Of a stretch of DNA of 64,000 bases, positions 23,823-33,579 are shown piece after piece. Below the pieces are notes generated by a model. The model worked only from the letters and a program-made list of their open reading frames with translations. It did not search any database and was not told where the DNA came from. This DNA is from an uncultured Collinsella sp. (lineage in GTDB: Bacteria > Actinomycetota > Coriobacteriia > Coriobacteriales > Coriobacteriaceae): NCBI GenBank assembly GCA_937925715.1, contig CALAMG010000008.1, forward strand, positions 19,671-83,670, given 5' to 3'. A program made the position numbers and the translations under genes. How positions within the stretch are numbered: position 1 is the stretch's first letter; every line of letters starts with the position of its first letter.

Positions 23823-25538
23823 TTATTTAGATAGATCGACGCCGCCGAGCCATCCCCATTTACATCCAGTACCCTTTCCATAAAAACCGACAAATTCTTG
23901 AAGGCTCTTGATGGTAATAGCCCCCTCGTTGCTGATGACCTTATTATCGCCGATATAGATTCCGACATGCCCATAAAGACGACCCGCATCGCCTGTTCCA
24001 GGATGTGACACGTCAGCGATGATCATTCCAACTTTTAAATCCCGAACGTTAGTGCTGGTGCAGTAAGCGCGGCACATATCGCAAGCGTTTCCCCCAAAGT
24101 AACCGATACCGGCGCTCTGGAAGACGTTCGTGACCCAGGCAGCACACCATCCCTGTCCTGGGGACTTAGTTGTATTGGCGGCATTAACTACGTCTTTTTG
24201 CCTTCTGGTGGCTTTCTTTAAATCCTGACCGTTTCCGTCAATTCCGTTAGTTCCATTACTGGTTCCCAGTGCATCGTAGATACGCTGAGCCTGCGCCAAA
24301 CGATTCGCGTCGGCCGCTTCGCTTTCTCCGCAGCGCTCAAACTGGCTTCTGAAAAGATAGACACATTGTTTGAGATCGGACTGGGCACAAAAAACCTTAT
24401 ACTTTGCTTTATTCCATCCCGAACACGATTCGGCGAATTCTTCCCAGAACCAGTCAAGTTGAACGGAAAGGTCGGACATATCTTTGCCTTTTTTCTTGGC
24501 AAGGTTTTCCAGACCAGTCTTTCGTCCACCAAGCCACTGGCAGATTCCATAGGCCCCGGATGAACTGTTCAAAGCAGTAGGGTGACAGCCCGACTCTTGG
24601 AACATATTTCCCATGATTGCAGCTATATGGGTGCGATCGACACCCTTGTCGATAAGGTATTGCGCTATCGTGGCCTCGTCACCAGTCAAAGAGCCCACGG
24701 ATGCATTTTCGCCTTTACTTCCACCAGAAATAGTGCAAATGACGGCGATTATGATGATCACTGGAATAATAAGCACACCTATGGCGCCGAACAAGGCACC
24801 CAAAATTGCGCCGATGCCATTTGCTGCCATGCGTACGCTCCAGTATGCATAAGAAAGAACGTTCTTTGCTGTATTGATGATTCCACCGCCGGTGGAAACA
24901 GATTGGTACGCGGCTGAACGCATATACCGATACATCTGCTGGTTGAACTTGTTGCCGGCGCCGGCGGTGAATCGTTTTCTCGAAAGGGCTTTAATTCGCG
25001 CGGTTGAGCGTTTTAGCATCTTCCAAAATTTACGGGTATTGCTGACGGCGCCTTTTGTAGAACTGACAGCCGCTTTGCTTAATCCTTTTGCTTCTTGATA
25101 AAGGTTGTCCACATCCTCAAGTTCGGAATCCTTGATGGCGGCACGCTTTGCGGCTCGAAATCCTTCCTTGGCAGCTTTTTTCGTACCCTTCGCCAGATTA
25201 CTTCCGGAACGTGATTTTGTTCCGGAAAGATCGATATCCTCGCCGTTAAGCCCTGCTTTAAAAGCCTTAGCCGTTGTTTTTGCCGTGTCAACGGTGTCTT
25301 TCACAAGGTCAGAACCGACACGCGCGGCACCTACAGATCCTTTTATAGCCGATTTGCCAGTTTGATACATCTTGTCGACATCACCGAGTTCAGTGCCGCC
25401 GATGACCATGTTTTTGGCAATTGCAGTGGCGGAGCCGACAAGACCAGTGTTGACTGCATTCGTTGTTTCGGTACCAACAAGAGAGCTTTGTCCAGCTCCT
25501 CTTGCAGAATCACCTGTGACGAAATCGTCTGCTCTCAT
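23823..25538 (-). CDS. VirB1-like two-domain cell-wall hydrolase (tail-lysozyme plus CHAP/NlpC)
   Basis: 571 residues. The N-terminal ~200 are Lys/Ala/Ser-rich and helical with repeated VDxxYQ(E/T)xKxxxK segments (DVDKMYQTGKSAIKG; DVDNLYQEAKGLSKA). A membrane helix (VLIIPVIIIIAVICTISG, ~260) is followed by a phage-tail-type lysozyme domain (IAAIMGNMFQESGCHPTALN, with likely Glu) and a C-terminal CHAP/NlpC-like amidase domain with Cys in GQGWCAAWVTNVF and His in YGHVGIYIGD. It would open peptidoglycan for the conjugation channel. Confidence 0.85.
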   Translation of the reverse strand: MRADDFVTGDSARGAGQSSLVGTETTNAVNTGLVGSATAIAKNMVIGGTELGDVDKMYQTGKSAIKGSVGAARVGSDLVKDTVDTAKTTAKAFKAGLNGEDIDLSGTKSRSGSNLAKGTKKAAKEGFRAAKRAAIKDSELEDVDNLYQEAKGLSKAAVSSTKGAVSNTRKFWKMLKRSTARIKALSRKRFTAGAGNKFNQQMYRYMRSAAYQSVSTGGGIINTAKNVLSYAYWSVRMAANGIGAILGALFGAIGVLIIPVIIIIAVICTISGGSKGENASVGSLTGDEATIAQYLIDKGVDRTHIAAIMGNMFQESGCHPTALNSSSGAYGICQWLGGRKTGLENLAKKKGKDMSDLSVQLDWFWEEFAESCSGWNKAKYKVFCAQSDLKQCVYLFRSQFERCGESEAADANRLAQAQRIYDALGTSNGTNGIDGNGQDLKKATRRQKDVVNAANTTKSPGQGWCAAWVTNVFQSAGIGYFGGNACDMCRAYCTSTNVRDLKVGMIIADVSHPGTGDAGRLYGHVGIYIGDNKVISNEGAITIKSLQEFVGFYGKGTGCKWGWLGGVDLSK

Positions 25539-25568
25539 CTTGTCAGCCCCTTTCCTTTTCAGCTAATT

Positions 25569-28541
25569 TTATCCAAGGCGGGATTTTTCGCGTGCTGCAA
25601 ATTCCTGCATGCGCTTCTTGTCGGCAGCCTCATTCGGGTTCGTCGAGAAGAGGTCATAGAGTACGTTACCGGACGGGAATTTACCGCGAATCGGGACACG
25701 CGCACCGCCGGCGATAAGCAAACCATCGCCCGGCTCGACAGATTCGTCGATGAACTCCTCCTCCTGTTCGGAAAGACCGAGCAGGCGTACCCATTCGGCA
25801 CGGTCGAGCGGAGACTGCTTGAGCAGAAGCAGGAAGTCGGAATTCAGGACAAGATTTTGAGCAGCTTTGTTCTTTAACATTGCCACGGCGTTCTGACTTA
25901 TACCTGTCAGCAAAAGTCCGAATTTTCGGCCCTCATTCGAGAAGCGAGAGAAGTAGTTGAGCACCGTCGGGTAAGCGAACATGGACTGCATCTCCTCGAC
26001 ATACAGCCATGTACGCACTCCGCGTTTCGCATTGAAGTACATACGATTACGAACTGCCTCGCAGACGTTGATTAGACCGAAGACGAGCATCGAGTCCGGC
26101 AAGTCCTTCAAATTGAAATCCACGATACGAGACTTGAAGTCGACGTTGCTCTGATGGTTAAAGAAGGACTGGGCACCTGTGACAAAACGCTCGTAACGCA
26201 GCGCGATGGTCTTTGCCTCAGGTTCAGGCTGTTCAAGCAGCTTGTTGTAGAAGTCTTCAAGGAGGGGCGGCTGTTCGCCGCGTTGACGCGCGTCGAAGAA
26301 AGCCTCCTGTACGCAACGCGTGATGATCGACTGGTCTTCCTCACCGAGATCACGGCCTGCTTCGGCGGCCGAAGCGCCTGCCTGGGCGAGCATGGCATCG
26401 ATCTTGAAGGCAAGCTGGGCATCCGGGCTGAGGCTTTCGACGGAAACGGTATCGAACGGATTCAGATAGGTATCCGAATCGACTGCAAAGTTGTAAGTCA
26501 CGCCGCCGTAGCGACTTGAGATACCCGTATATTCGCCGGCACGGTCGATGATGTAGATTTCATCTGTCGGGTTGCTGAGAATCGTACCGGTCATCTCGGT
26601 CTTTACGGCCATGCCCTTGCCGCTACCGGTCTTGCCGCAAACAAAACCCATCGGTGATGCGAGGAGCTTGCGGTTACAGAAAATCAGGTTAGAAGAGTGC
26701 TTGTTCTGACCGTAATAGTTGCCGCCCTTATCATCCAGTTCCATTGTTGCGAACGGCATGAGGATGGAGACTTCGGCAGTTGTGGACATACGGGAGATCT
26801 CGCAGTGGTTGTGACCTAACGGCAAGATAGAGTTGAAACCTTGCCGCTGTCGGTATTCATAGGTGCTGACCTCGATGGAGTTTTGGCGGGCGGCGGAGAT
26901 GATGGAAAGCACCTGGTTATCCAGTTGCTTCTTAGTCGGTGCGTATGTATAGAAAAGTCCCGTGAAAACATAAAGACGTTGGTTTTTGTTCTGAAGGTTA
27001 TCGATGACGTCTTCAGTTTCCTCTTTAGAGTACTTGAGCTCCTGCGGAAGGATTGAAAAGTCATAGCCTTTCTGAACTGCCGAGCGCTGTTCCTCGATGA
27101 TTTCCTTATCGATCCAAGCCAAACGCTGTCGCGTGAAAGCGACGGCAGCCGCTTTATCCATAGGTTGTGCGAACCAAGTGACATTAAGAGGAATCGGGAG
27201 TTCGGTGATATCGGAAAGCGCTTGATCGGTTAGTTCCGAACCAAGCTTCTTGATAACAAGAACCTGTCCCCACATATCACCCGTCTTGAAGCAGTCGGCA
27301 AGACCTTCCGGCTTGAAATCAAGTGTCATCGGTGCGATACAATCCTTTGTCGTCTGCACCATCCTAGCGGAGATATCCCGTCGATAATCGAAGTTAAATG
27401 GCTTGAGTGGGTTGAGCTGACTATTCAGAAGTGCCAGTCGTTCCGCACCATCGAGAACATGGCTCTTTGAACCGATAGATGTGAGAATCTGCGAGATCTG
27501 ATTTTCAATACGGGCGAGTTTCGGAACGGCATCGTCCACCGTGGGGGCGGAAACCGAAAAGGTGATATACATCTTACGCCGGATGTTCGAAACACCCTGC
27601 CGCATCTTCTCATTTAAGATCTCATTGAAGACGGCGGCATCGTTTGCGGCGTTTACATTCAGTTGGCTGCTCGGATTGAAGAACTTGCGATGCCCAATCT
27701 GTTCCTTGAGCAGCGGTGTGTTGATGATATTGAATTGAACAAGCGTGTCCGCGCCAAACTGGTCGTAGAGACGGCAGATCGACGTAAATACAGCTTTCTG
27801 AGCATCCTCGCGAACAGAATGGTAAGAAGTGTCCTCGAAACAGATGCAGGAGGAGAACATTCCCTCCTCGACCTCGCATATGCCGTCTTCATACATGCGA
27901 TTGTACCCGATGAATGAAGTGACGTCTTTTGCGGTTTTGCGCCTGTAGCGAGCAAATTCATTCTTTTTCGAGAGTTCCTTATCGCGGTCTTTTAGCTGCT
28001 TCTGAATGGACTTATTGCTCTTTGCATTCGCCTTGAGTTTGGCATTCGACTCCTTTTGGAGTTTTTTCATTTCCTTAGCCTGGGCTTTTCTTTCTTTACG
28101 GGAAAGCTTTTTCCGAGGCTGCTTATCGAACACATCGCTGGCAATACCGCTCAGTGCATCCATATCGACATCGGAGGAATCTTCGACATCGTAGGTGTGT
28201 GGATAGTTTGTCGAAGTAGCGAACTGTCCATAATCAATAGGAGTCTGTTCTGGTTCCATCTCAGGTACAGCGTATGCAGTCTGAGGATCGGCTTGATAGG
28301 GATTCGCAGTTTGTTGGGGTTGCACGGCCTGTTGGGCAGATGTGGTCACCGGAACGTTGCTTTCATAATCCTTGCGAGCGGCAGCAATCAGTTCGGTTGC
28401 CGTGGCGGCGTCGATTTCGCCAGCGGCAACCTTAGCCATGATAAAATTGATTGTATCGTTAATAGATGACTCGACCTGCCCTTGGGCTGTAGGCTTCAAG
28501 TCCGTTTGTCCCATCAAGGAACTTTCTGGTTGATTTGTCAT
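25569..28541 (-). CDS. virB4: VirB4/TrbE-type conjugation ATPase
   Basis: 990 residues from ATG 28541 (site GGAAAGGAAAG), overlapping the PrgI-like gene by 83 bases. Residues ~20-50 are a helical module (NDTINFIMAKVAAGEIDAAT), followed by a Pro/Gln-rich linker and a basic coiled-coil (~130-175). Walker A is FVCGKTGSGKGMAVKTEM (~620), Walker B is TWLYVEEMQSMF (~855), and a later GLLLTGISQNAVAML matches the family. VirB4 powers pilus or channel assembly and DNA transfer. The N-terminal extension is unusual and is shared with the CpaB-like protein at 1-987. Confidence 0.93.
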   Translation of the reverse strand: MTNQPESSLMGQTDLKPTAQGQVESSINDTINFIMAKVAAGEIDAATATELIAAARKDYESNVPVTTSAQQAVQPQQTANPYQADPQTAYAVPEMEPEQTPIDYGQFATSTNYPHTYDVEDSSDVDMDALSGIASDVFDKQPRKKLSRKERKAQAKEMKKLQKESNAKLKANAKSNKSIQKQLKDRDKELSKKNEFARYRRKTAKDVTSFIGYNRMYEDGICEVEEGMFSSCICFEDTSYHSVREDAQKAVFTSICRLYDQFGADTLVQFNIINTPLLKEQIGHRKFFNPSSQLNVNAANDAAVFNEILNEKMRQGVSNIRRKMYITFSVSAPTVDDAVPKLARIENQISQILTSIGSKSHVLDGAERLALLNSQLNPLKPFNFDYRRDISARMVQTTKDCIAPMTLDFKPEGLADCFKTGDMWGQVLVIKKLGSELTDQALSDITELPIPLNVTWFAQPMDKAAAVAFTRQRLAWIDKEIIEEQRSAVQKGYDFSILPQELKYSKEETEDVIDNLQNKNQRLYVFTGLFYTYAPTKKQLDNQVLSIISAARQNSIEVSTYEYRQRQGFNSILPLGHNHCEISRMSTTAEVSILMPFATMELDDKGGNYYGQNKHSSNLIFCNRKLLASPMGFVCGKTGSGKGMAVKTEMTGTILSNPTDEIYIIDRAGEYTGISSRYGGVTYNFAVDSDTYLNPFDTVSVESLSPDAQLAFKIDAMLAQAGASAAEAGRDLGEEDQSIITRCVQEAFFDARQRGEQPPLLEDFYNKLLEQPEPEAKTIALRYERFVTGAQSFFNHQSNVDFKSRIVDFNLKDLPDSMLVFGLINVCEAVRNRMYFNAKRGVRTWLYVEEMQSMFAYPTVLNYFSRFSNEGRKFGLLLTGISQNAVAMLKNKAAQNLVLNSDFLLLLKQSPLDRAEWVRLLGLSEQEEEFIDESVEPGDGLLIAGGARVPIRGKFPSGNVLYDLFSTNPNEAADKKRMQEFAAREKSRLG

Positions 28542-28905
28542 AAAGCTTTCCTTTCCTGCTTTGCGCGATCTCATCCGGCGTTTTCACGAACCCGCTCTTA
28601 AACATTGACGGTTTGTAAAAAAGCCGATTATCGGAGAGCTGGTGCTGTAGCCAAAGGAGAGCAAATTGCTCGAATGGCAGCCCGTGAGGCTTCCAAAAGC
28701 CACAGCACCAACAGGGCAGTGAAACCGCATAGATGAACTCCAGGTGATCGGTCGGATCGATCTTCAAAACGAGATTCATATAGACGGCGACAGCGATGGA
28801 AAGCCCTAATGCGACAGTGATTGAGATAAGGGTACGACCGGTAAGTTTACCGATGACTTTCGGTTGATATTCGGCGATATCCTTATGAATTGCAACGCTA
28901 AGCAT
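28459..28905 (-). CDS. PrgI/VirB3-like membrane protein
   Basis: 148 residues with two adjacent hydrophobic stretches (LISITVALGLSIAVAVYMNLV and FIYAVSLPCWCCGFW), followed by GLPFEQFALLWLQHQL. This is the PrgI pattern next to VirB4 in monoderm systems. The C-terminal part (residues 85-148) is charged. Its last 83 bases overlap the start of virB4, so the two are coupled. Confidence 0.75.
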   Translation of the reverse strand: MLSVAIHKDIAEYQPKVIGKLTGRTLISITVALGLSIAVAVYMNLVLKIDPTDHLEFIYAVSLPCWCCGFWKPHGLPFEQFALLWLQHQLSDNRLFYKPSMFKSGFVKTPDEIAQSRKGKLYDKSTRKFLDGTNGLEAYSPRAGRVIY

Positions 28906-28920
28906 CGGGCATTTCCTCCT

Positions 28921-29139
28921 TTAGCCAGCGAAACTGGTGTCCAGGTTGCCGAGGAAAACGGAGGCTGCGATGACGATACCGCCGCCGACGATCATGGCGA
29001 TGGCGCCGGCGAGCTGACCGCCACCGCCTTGCATACCGTCTTTGATTGTCATACCGAGATTGACAAGACCGAAAACGATGAGGACGCCGCCGAGAAAGGT
29101 GACGCCTCCGGAAATCTTAGTCATGATTTGAGAGAGCAT
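28921..29139 (-). CDS. VirB2-like small membrane protein (Maff2-type) 1
   Basis: 72 residues, two hydrophobic helices around a Gly-rich turn (GGVLIVFGLVNLGMTIKDGM, GGGGQLAGAIAMIVGGGIVI). This is the pattern of Maff2/VirB2-like pilin or channel subunits. Site AAAGAAAGGA. Directly upstream of PrgI and downstream of a second similar gene. Confidence 0.75.
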   Translation of the reverse strand: MLSQIMTKISGGVTFLGGVLIVFGLVNLGMTIKDGMQGGGGQLAGAIAMIVGGGIVIAASVFLGNLDTSFAG

Positions 29140-29181
29140 ACGCTAAATTCCTTTCTTTAAATATTCTGAGATTCCATGAGC

Positions 29182-29382
29182 TTAATGCCCGGTGTAGCCA
29201 TAGAGCGCCATTGCTGCTGCAACGGTAAAACCAGCTACGATCATTGCAATGGCTTTAACGATTTCAGGCTGGCGCCTTCCACCGCTTGCCAATGAGATGC
29301 CGAGATAGATTAGGCCGGCAATGCCAAAAGCAGTACCGGCAAAACCTATCGGCTGGGCAAAAATTCTTATAAGTTTATCCAC
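29182..29382 (-). CDS. VirB2-like small membrane protein 2
   Basis: 66 residues, two helices (GFAGTAFGIAGLIYLGISLA; IVKAIAMIVAGFTVAAAMAL) with a short basic turn (GGRRQPE). Sequence differs from the neighbour but topology and length agree. Possibly the second subunit of the same structure, or an alternative one. Confidence 0.7.
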   Translation of the reverse strand: MDKLIRIFAQPIGFAGTAFGIAGLIYLGISLASGGRRQPEIVKAIAMIVAGFTVAAAMALYGYTGH

Positions 29383-29447
29383 CCATTCAATTCCTTTCCT
29401 TTTTTCCGTGTCGGTTGCACTGATTCAGTGTATACCAAACGCGTGAT

Positions 29448-31409
29448 TTATGACGCGTAGGTATCGTCTTTTGTCCTAATTTCGTCCATGTATTCCAAGA
29501 TATTGAAGGGTTCATCGTACAGACAGCGGTTTTTAACCTGACCGGGCTTGTTTCGACCGGGGTCGAGATAGATGTAGTTAGGGTGTTGCTCGACCGGGTA
29601 TTTCAAATCTTTAAGTGGATTCGTGCCGGCGATGAGCAGAATTGCCTCGCGGCGATTCATCTTGCCGATCTCGGCGGCATCAATCAAGTCACGACCTTGG
29701 ATCTGAATGTTTTTCGAGCTTGAACCGGACTGTCCGCGCGTCTCGCCGAATGTCTTCTGATTGATCGTCTGCTTGCCGATCATCTCGGAGATTTCCTTGT
29801 TGGTGGAATTCGACTTGCCGCCAAGGAAGAGGGTGGTATCGCAACAATCGATAATCGTTTTTGCCTTTTTATCGTAGCGGCTTTCCAGCTGTGCGACAGA
29901 CTGGAGGATAATCGAGATGCCGATGTTACGAGAACGAGTGACGGCAATCGTCTGCTCGATATCTGGGATAGTTCCTATGTTTGCGAACTCATCGAAGATG
30001 AAGTTGACCATCGTGGGCAATTTGCCGTTGTATTTCTCGAGCGCTCGGCGACACAAGATATCAATTGATTGCCACATCATGATTGCGTGCAGGAACGAGA
30101 AGGTTTTGTCAGTATCCGACATGATGGCGAAGACAGCGGTACGTTGTCCGGGATCTCCCATCTCGTCAAGATTCATCTCATCGTATTTCAACAGTTCGCG
30201 CACCTGCTCGATTCGCATCGGGGCCATGCGTACGTTGCAACTGATGATGATGGACTTCAGCGTCTTGCCGGCAGCTACTTTGAACATCTTATAGTTTGCC
30301 AATGCGAAATCCTGATCGGACGTCAATCCGCCTTCACGTGCAGGAGACAGTCCGTCATTGTTACGCTCCATGAGGCTTGACTGCCAAGTGAACTCGTCGG
30401 TCGTGTTCTCGCTGATTGCCATTCGGTCTGATTCCGCGTCTGCATAGGAGCTTGAGGTCGACGGGCCTTGGTAGAACGGATTTCTTTCGTAAACTTTGCC
30501 CGTCTCGATCTCATCGAAGATCATGTCGAGCGGAGATTTGAAATTCTCATCGTTTTCCTTGGCTTCTGCCATGGAAAGAAGCGTCAATAATCCGTCCAAC
30601 GAGTAATCTTCCGGTGGGAACCAGTCTCTCAACAAGGCGATGAGCGCGGTATAGAGCAGACGTTCTGAATTCTCCCAGAACGGATCTCCACCGGACTGTT
30701 TGTCTCCGTTGGTATTCGAGATCAGGCAGTTGACAAAGGAAAGAATGTCTGCGTCTGTCTTAACATATTTAAGCGGGTTGTAATGCATCGATTTATTGAA
30801 TTCGATGGTGTTGAACACTTTAATGCGGTAACCGTTGTCCCTGAAAAGATATCCGCACTCTGGAAGGGATGTTCCTTTCGGATCGGTCAGAAAGTAGCTT
30901 GCATTAAGCTGCATGAGATTAGGTTTTACATAGTTACGGGTCTTGCCAGAGCCGGAACCGCCGATAACCATGACATTGAGGTTTCGGTCATGTTCGAGGT
31001 CGAACTTTGGTTTTTTCAGGGCAAGACCATAATTTTTCGTGAAGAGAAGATTGTTGGACGGATCCGTTTGATCCTTGAAGGCGACTCCTTCTTTAAGGGT
31101 GCCCCATTTCGCAGACCCGGCTTCCTCTCCATAGCGATAGTTACCGGCATACATGAATGTGTAGAGCCAGACGATAAGAACCGTAATGGCGAGTCCGATT
31201 GCATACAGCATGGGAACAGATGCCATTGAGATAGCGGCAGGCGCCGCGACGATCGAATTGACCGTCGCGAGCGCCCCGTCGGTAATCTCCATGGTGTTGA
31301 AATCAAAGACTTGTCCGAACCGATTGCCGAAGTAGAAGGCAAGAACGGTCAACATTAGAACTACCACGACCTGAATTGGGCCCGGAGTTTTCGATTTATT
31401 GGACGCCAA
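29448..31409 (-). CDS. virD4: VirD4/TraG-type coupling protein
   Basis: 653 residues, TTG start behind AAGGTGGTG. Two N-terminal membrane helices (~15-35, ~58-85). Walker A is VIGGSGSGKTRNYVKPNL, Walker B is MVNFIFDEFANIGTIPDIEQ, and the all-alpha domain begins MHYNPLKYVKTDADIL. The coupling protein brings the relaxase-DNA complex to the channel. It follows the PcfB-like gene with a 10-base gap. The C-terminus is charged without an acidic tail. Confidence 0.95.
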   Translation of the reverse strand: MASNKSKTPGPIQVVVVLMLTVLAFYFGNRFGQVFDFNTMEITDGALATVNSIVAAPAAISMASVPMLYAIGLAITVLIVWLYTFMYAGNYRYGEEAGSAKWGTLKEGVAFKDQTDPSNNLLFTKNYGLALKKPKFDLEHDRNLNVMVIGGSGSGKTRNYVKPNLMQLNASYFLTDPKGTSLPECGYLFRDNGYRIKVFNTIEFNKSMHYNPLKYVKTDADILSFVNCLISNTNGDKQSGGDPFWENSERLLYTALIALLRDWFPPEDYSLDGLLTLLSMAEAKENDENFKSPLDMIFDEIETGKVYERNPFYQGPSTSSSYADAESDRMAISENTTDEFTWQSSLMERNNDGLSPAREGGLTSDQDFALANYKMFKVAAGKTLKSIIISCNVRMAPMRIEQVRELLKYDEMNLDEMGDPGQRTAVFAIMSDTDKTFSFLHAIMMWQSIDILCRRALEKYNGKLPTMVNFIFDEFANIGTIPDIEQTIAVTRSRNIGISIILQSVAQLESRYDKKAKTIIDCCDTTLFLGGKSNSTNKEISEMIGKQTINQKTFGETRGQSGSSSKNIQIQGRDLIDAAEIGKMNRREAILLIAGTNPLKDLKYPVEQHPNYIYLDPGRNKPGQVKNRCLYDEPFNILEYMDEIRTKDDTYAS

Positions 31410-31420
31410 GGAGCACCACC

Positions 31421-32689
31421 TTACCTAGCTTTGTTCTCGGAGCCATGCGCGTCACCATGATCCTGACTGTCGTGGGCACGTGAATGTTCATGATTGCGCT
31501 GGTCTGTGCTCTTAATGATTTCTTCCTGTTTTTGCTTCAACGGTTTCGACATTTTCTGACCTTTGAAAGCCTCGCTGTTACGGGAGAATTTCGGATCGAG
31601 GTTGTCGGCGCGGACCTGCTTGTGATGCTGGTTGGCATCCGTGAATAGAAGCTCTCCATCATTGGCGAACTGCACGGCGATGCCGCGCAAATTGCACTGA
31701 AGAGCGAAATTATTGAGATTCGGTTGACCATTTGCATCACGAGATGCCTCGAAGGCATTTCCGACTTTCGCGGAAAGATCCTCCTTCCAGGATTCGACCT
31801 GTTTGGTGTGAGAATCTGGATCCATTCCATCGTGACTGCGAATTGCTTCCGCTCGATTTGAGATTTCATCGGAATCGAGCATTTTTACGGCATCCGCATG
31901 GTTTTCGAGCACTTCGCTCGCCTTGTCCTGAGAAGGATACTTACCAAGCTGCATAAGCTCATTTTCACCGATGATGCCCTTATCTTTGAGCATGTCCAGC
32001 TGTGCTCGTTGTTCTGGTGTCGCGTAATTCTTCAGGTCGGGCTGGATTGCCATAGTGTCGTGGCCTTTTGCTTCAAGAGCAATCTGCAATTCGCCGATTG
32101 ACGGGTTTTCCGAAAAGTCTTTCTTGATTTCATCAATCGAAACACCCTCATCGGCTGCCAGAACGGTAGCTGTGAGATCAATCTGTTCGGGCGTTGCGGG
32201 ATAGTCAGACCAACCTCGGGCATCGGCTTGCCTTTCCTGGTCTTGTCCGTGCTCCTGAGATTGCTCTTTTTCAGGGGTATCGTTTTCGTGCTCGATTTTT
32301 TTACCGAGCTCTTGTTCAACCATCTTGGAAAAGGCCAGGATTTTTGCAACATCGGAAGTGCTGAACAGAAGATTGTTATCTTCATGCATCGCATCCATGC
32401 CCATTTGCTTCATTGTGTCCGCAAAGAGCTTTGCAACAGCCGGATCATTAAGGTCAAGTTGACCATAATCTTTTCCATTACGCGACAGGCGTCCGAATGT
32501 GCCATCATAGACTTTCTTGAAGATTCCTCCGACGAAGTCTTTCATTCGACCAAGGATACCTCGCCTTTGCGTTTTGGTGCCATAGCGGAGGTCTTGCTGC
32601 TTATTACGCATGAGCTCTTCAAGCAACCGCAAGAAAGTCGCGACGACTTTCATTTGTGAGGAGAATGCTTCCTCTCCCAAATCTGCCAT
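31421..32689 (-). CDS. PcfB-like (DUF3801) coupling-protein partner
   Basis: 422 residues from ATG 32689. N-terminal ~65 residues (GEEAFSSQMKVVATFLRLLE, then a basic stretch) match the start and position of PcfB/DUF3801 proteins, which bind the coupling protein and the relaxosome. The rest is long for that family: helical, Glu/Gln-rich (~135-160), with a block NRAEAIRSHDGMDPDSHTKQ, and a Lys/His/Asp-rich tail. The SHDGMD string recurs in the next small gene. PcfB identity is likely but rests on context. Confidence 0.55.
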   Translation of the reverse strand: MADLGEEAFSSQMKVVATFLRLLEELMRNKQQDLRYGTKTQRRGILGRMKDFVGGIFKKVYDGTFGRLSRNGKDYGQLDLNDPAVAKLFADTMKQMGMDAMHEDNNLLFSTSDVAKILAFSKMVEQELGKKIEHENDTPEKEQSQEHGQDQERQADARGWSDYPATPEQIDLTATVLAADEGVSIDEIKKDFSENPSIGELQIALEAKGHDTMAIQPDLKNYATPEQRAQLDMLKDKGIIGENELMQLGKYPSQDKASEVLENHADAVKMLDSDEISNRAEAIRSHDGMDPDSHTKQVESWKEDLSAKVGNAFEASRDANGQPNLNNFALQCNLRGIAVQFANDGELLFTDANQHHKQVRADNLDPKFSRNSEAFKGQKMSKPLKQKQEEIIKSTDQRNHEHSRAHDSQDHGDAHGSENKAR

Positions 32690-32781
32690 TATCAATCATC
32701 CCTTCTGGATGCCTTTTGCATCCTACGGTACTAACACGCAATGATTATGCGATCTGCAAACCATACGTCAGGAAATTCATA

Positions 32782-33030
32782 TTACAGCCGTGAATCAATA
32801 TCTTGATCCGAAATGGAATTTCGGTCATCAGCAGCACGGTCATCCTCGATGGAGCGCCGATTGAATTCATATCCCGATTCGATTTCAGGTGTCGATGGAT
32901 CGAGGTCCATTCCATCGTGCGACTTAAAGCGAGCATCTAGCTCCCTGAAACGATTTGTAGCCACGACAGCATCAGCAAGAGTTCTCTGATTGCGTGTGGC
33001 GGAATCTTGAACCATTTCACGGCTTGTCAT
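32782..33030 (-). CDS. Small hydrophilic protein sharing a motif with the PcfB-like protein
   Basis: 82 residues, ATG behind AAAGGAGACAAAA. Central FKSHDGMDLDPSTPEIESGY echoes RSHDGMDPDSHTKQVESW in the PcfB-like protein, so the two may be related by partial duplication. The rest is Asp/Arg-rich. Same direction as its neighbours, first part of the secretion operon. Confidence 0.65.
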   Translation of the reverse strand: MTSREMVQDSATRNQRTLADAVVATNRFRELDARFKSHDGMDLDPSTPEIESGYEFNRRSIEDDRAADDRNSISDQDIDSRL

Positions 33031-33043
33031 TTTTGTCTCCTTT

Positions 33044-33541
33044 CTATTTAATGTTCGTCGAGATCACCGTCGTCAAGTACTTGACATGGTTGAAGTTCCC
33101 GTTCTCCTTGAGAATGGTAACGCGTGCATCGAGATCGTCGTTTCCGCTCGCAATCATGTTGTCGCGGAACTCCCTATCGAGGGGACGTTCCCAAAGCCTT
33201 GAATCGCCCATGATGACGGACTGCACGTTGAATTCTGTCGGTGCGATATCCTGCGCTTTGAGCTTTTCCCGGATATCCTCCTTGACCCATCTGACGCTGG
33301 CGTCCTCGATAATCTCAGGGTCAGCAGCCTCATGGGCGCATCCGAGATCACTGAAGTACTTTCCGTATGACCACGAGGCCGTCGCGCGGTCATAGTCTGT
33401 AGCCACGCAAAACGGCTGCGCGTTGCCCGGCTGGAAGAGGAGTGCCGTGCCGTCTTGGAACTGCTCGAGGACGATGTTGCCCTTTGTATCGATAGCGCCT
33501 CGGGCATTCATCATTTTTTTCTGCTGGTAATTGCTGCTCAT
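33044..33541 (-). CDS. Uncharacterised protein, first gene of the secretion operon
   Basis: 165 residues, cytosolic. Contains DGTALLFQPGNAQPFCVATD, SWSYGKYFSDLGCAHEAADP and a basic-acidic helical middle. No family recognised. It sits 39 bases downstream of the shared promoter motif, so it heads the transcription unit that leads into VirD4 and VirB4. Ribosome site AAAGAAAGGAG. Confidence 0.65.
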   Translation of the reverse strand: MSSNYQQKKMMNARGAIDTKGNIVLEQFQDGTALLFQPGNAQPFCVATDYDRATASWSYGKYFSDLGCAHEAADPEIIEDASVRWVKEDIREKLKAQDIAPTEFNVQSVIMGDSRLWERPLDREFRDNMIASGNDDLDARVTILKENGNFNHVKYLTTVISTNIK

Positions 33542-33579
33542 ATGATTTCTCCTTTCTTTGGTAGGGTCTTGAGAAATCT

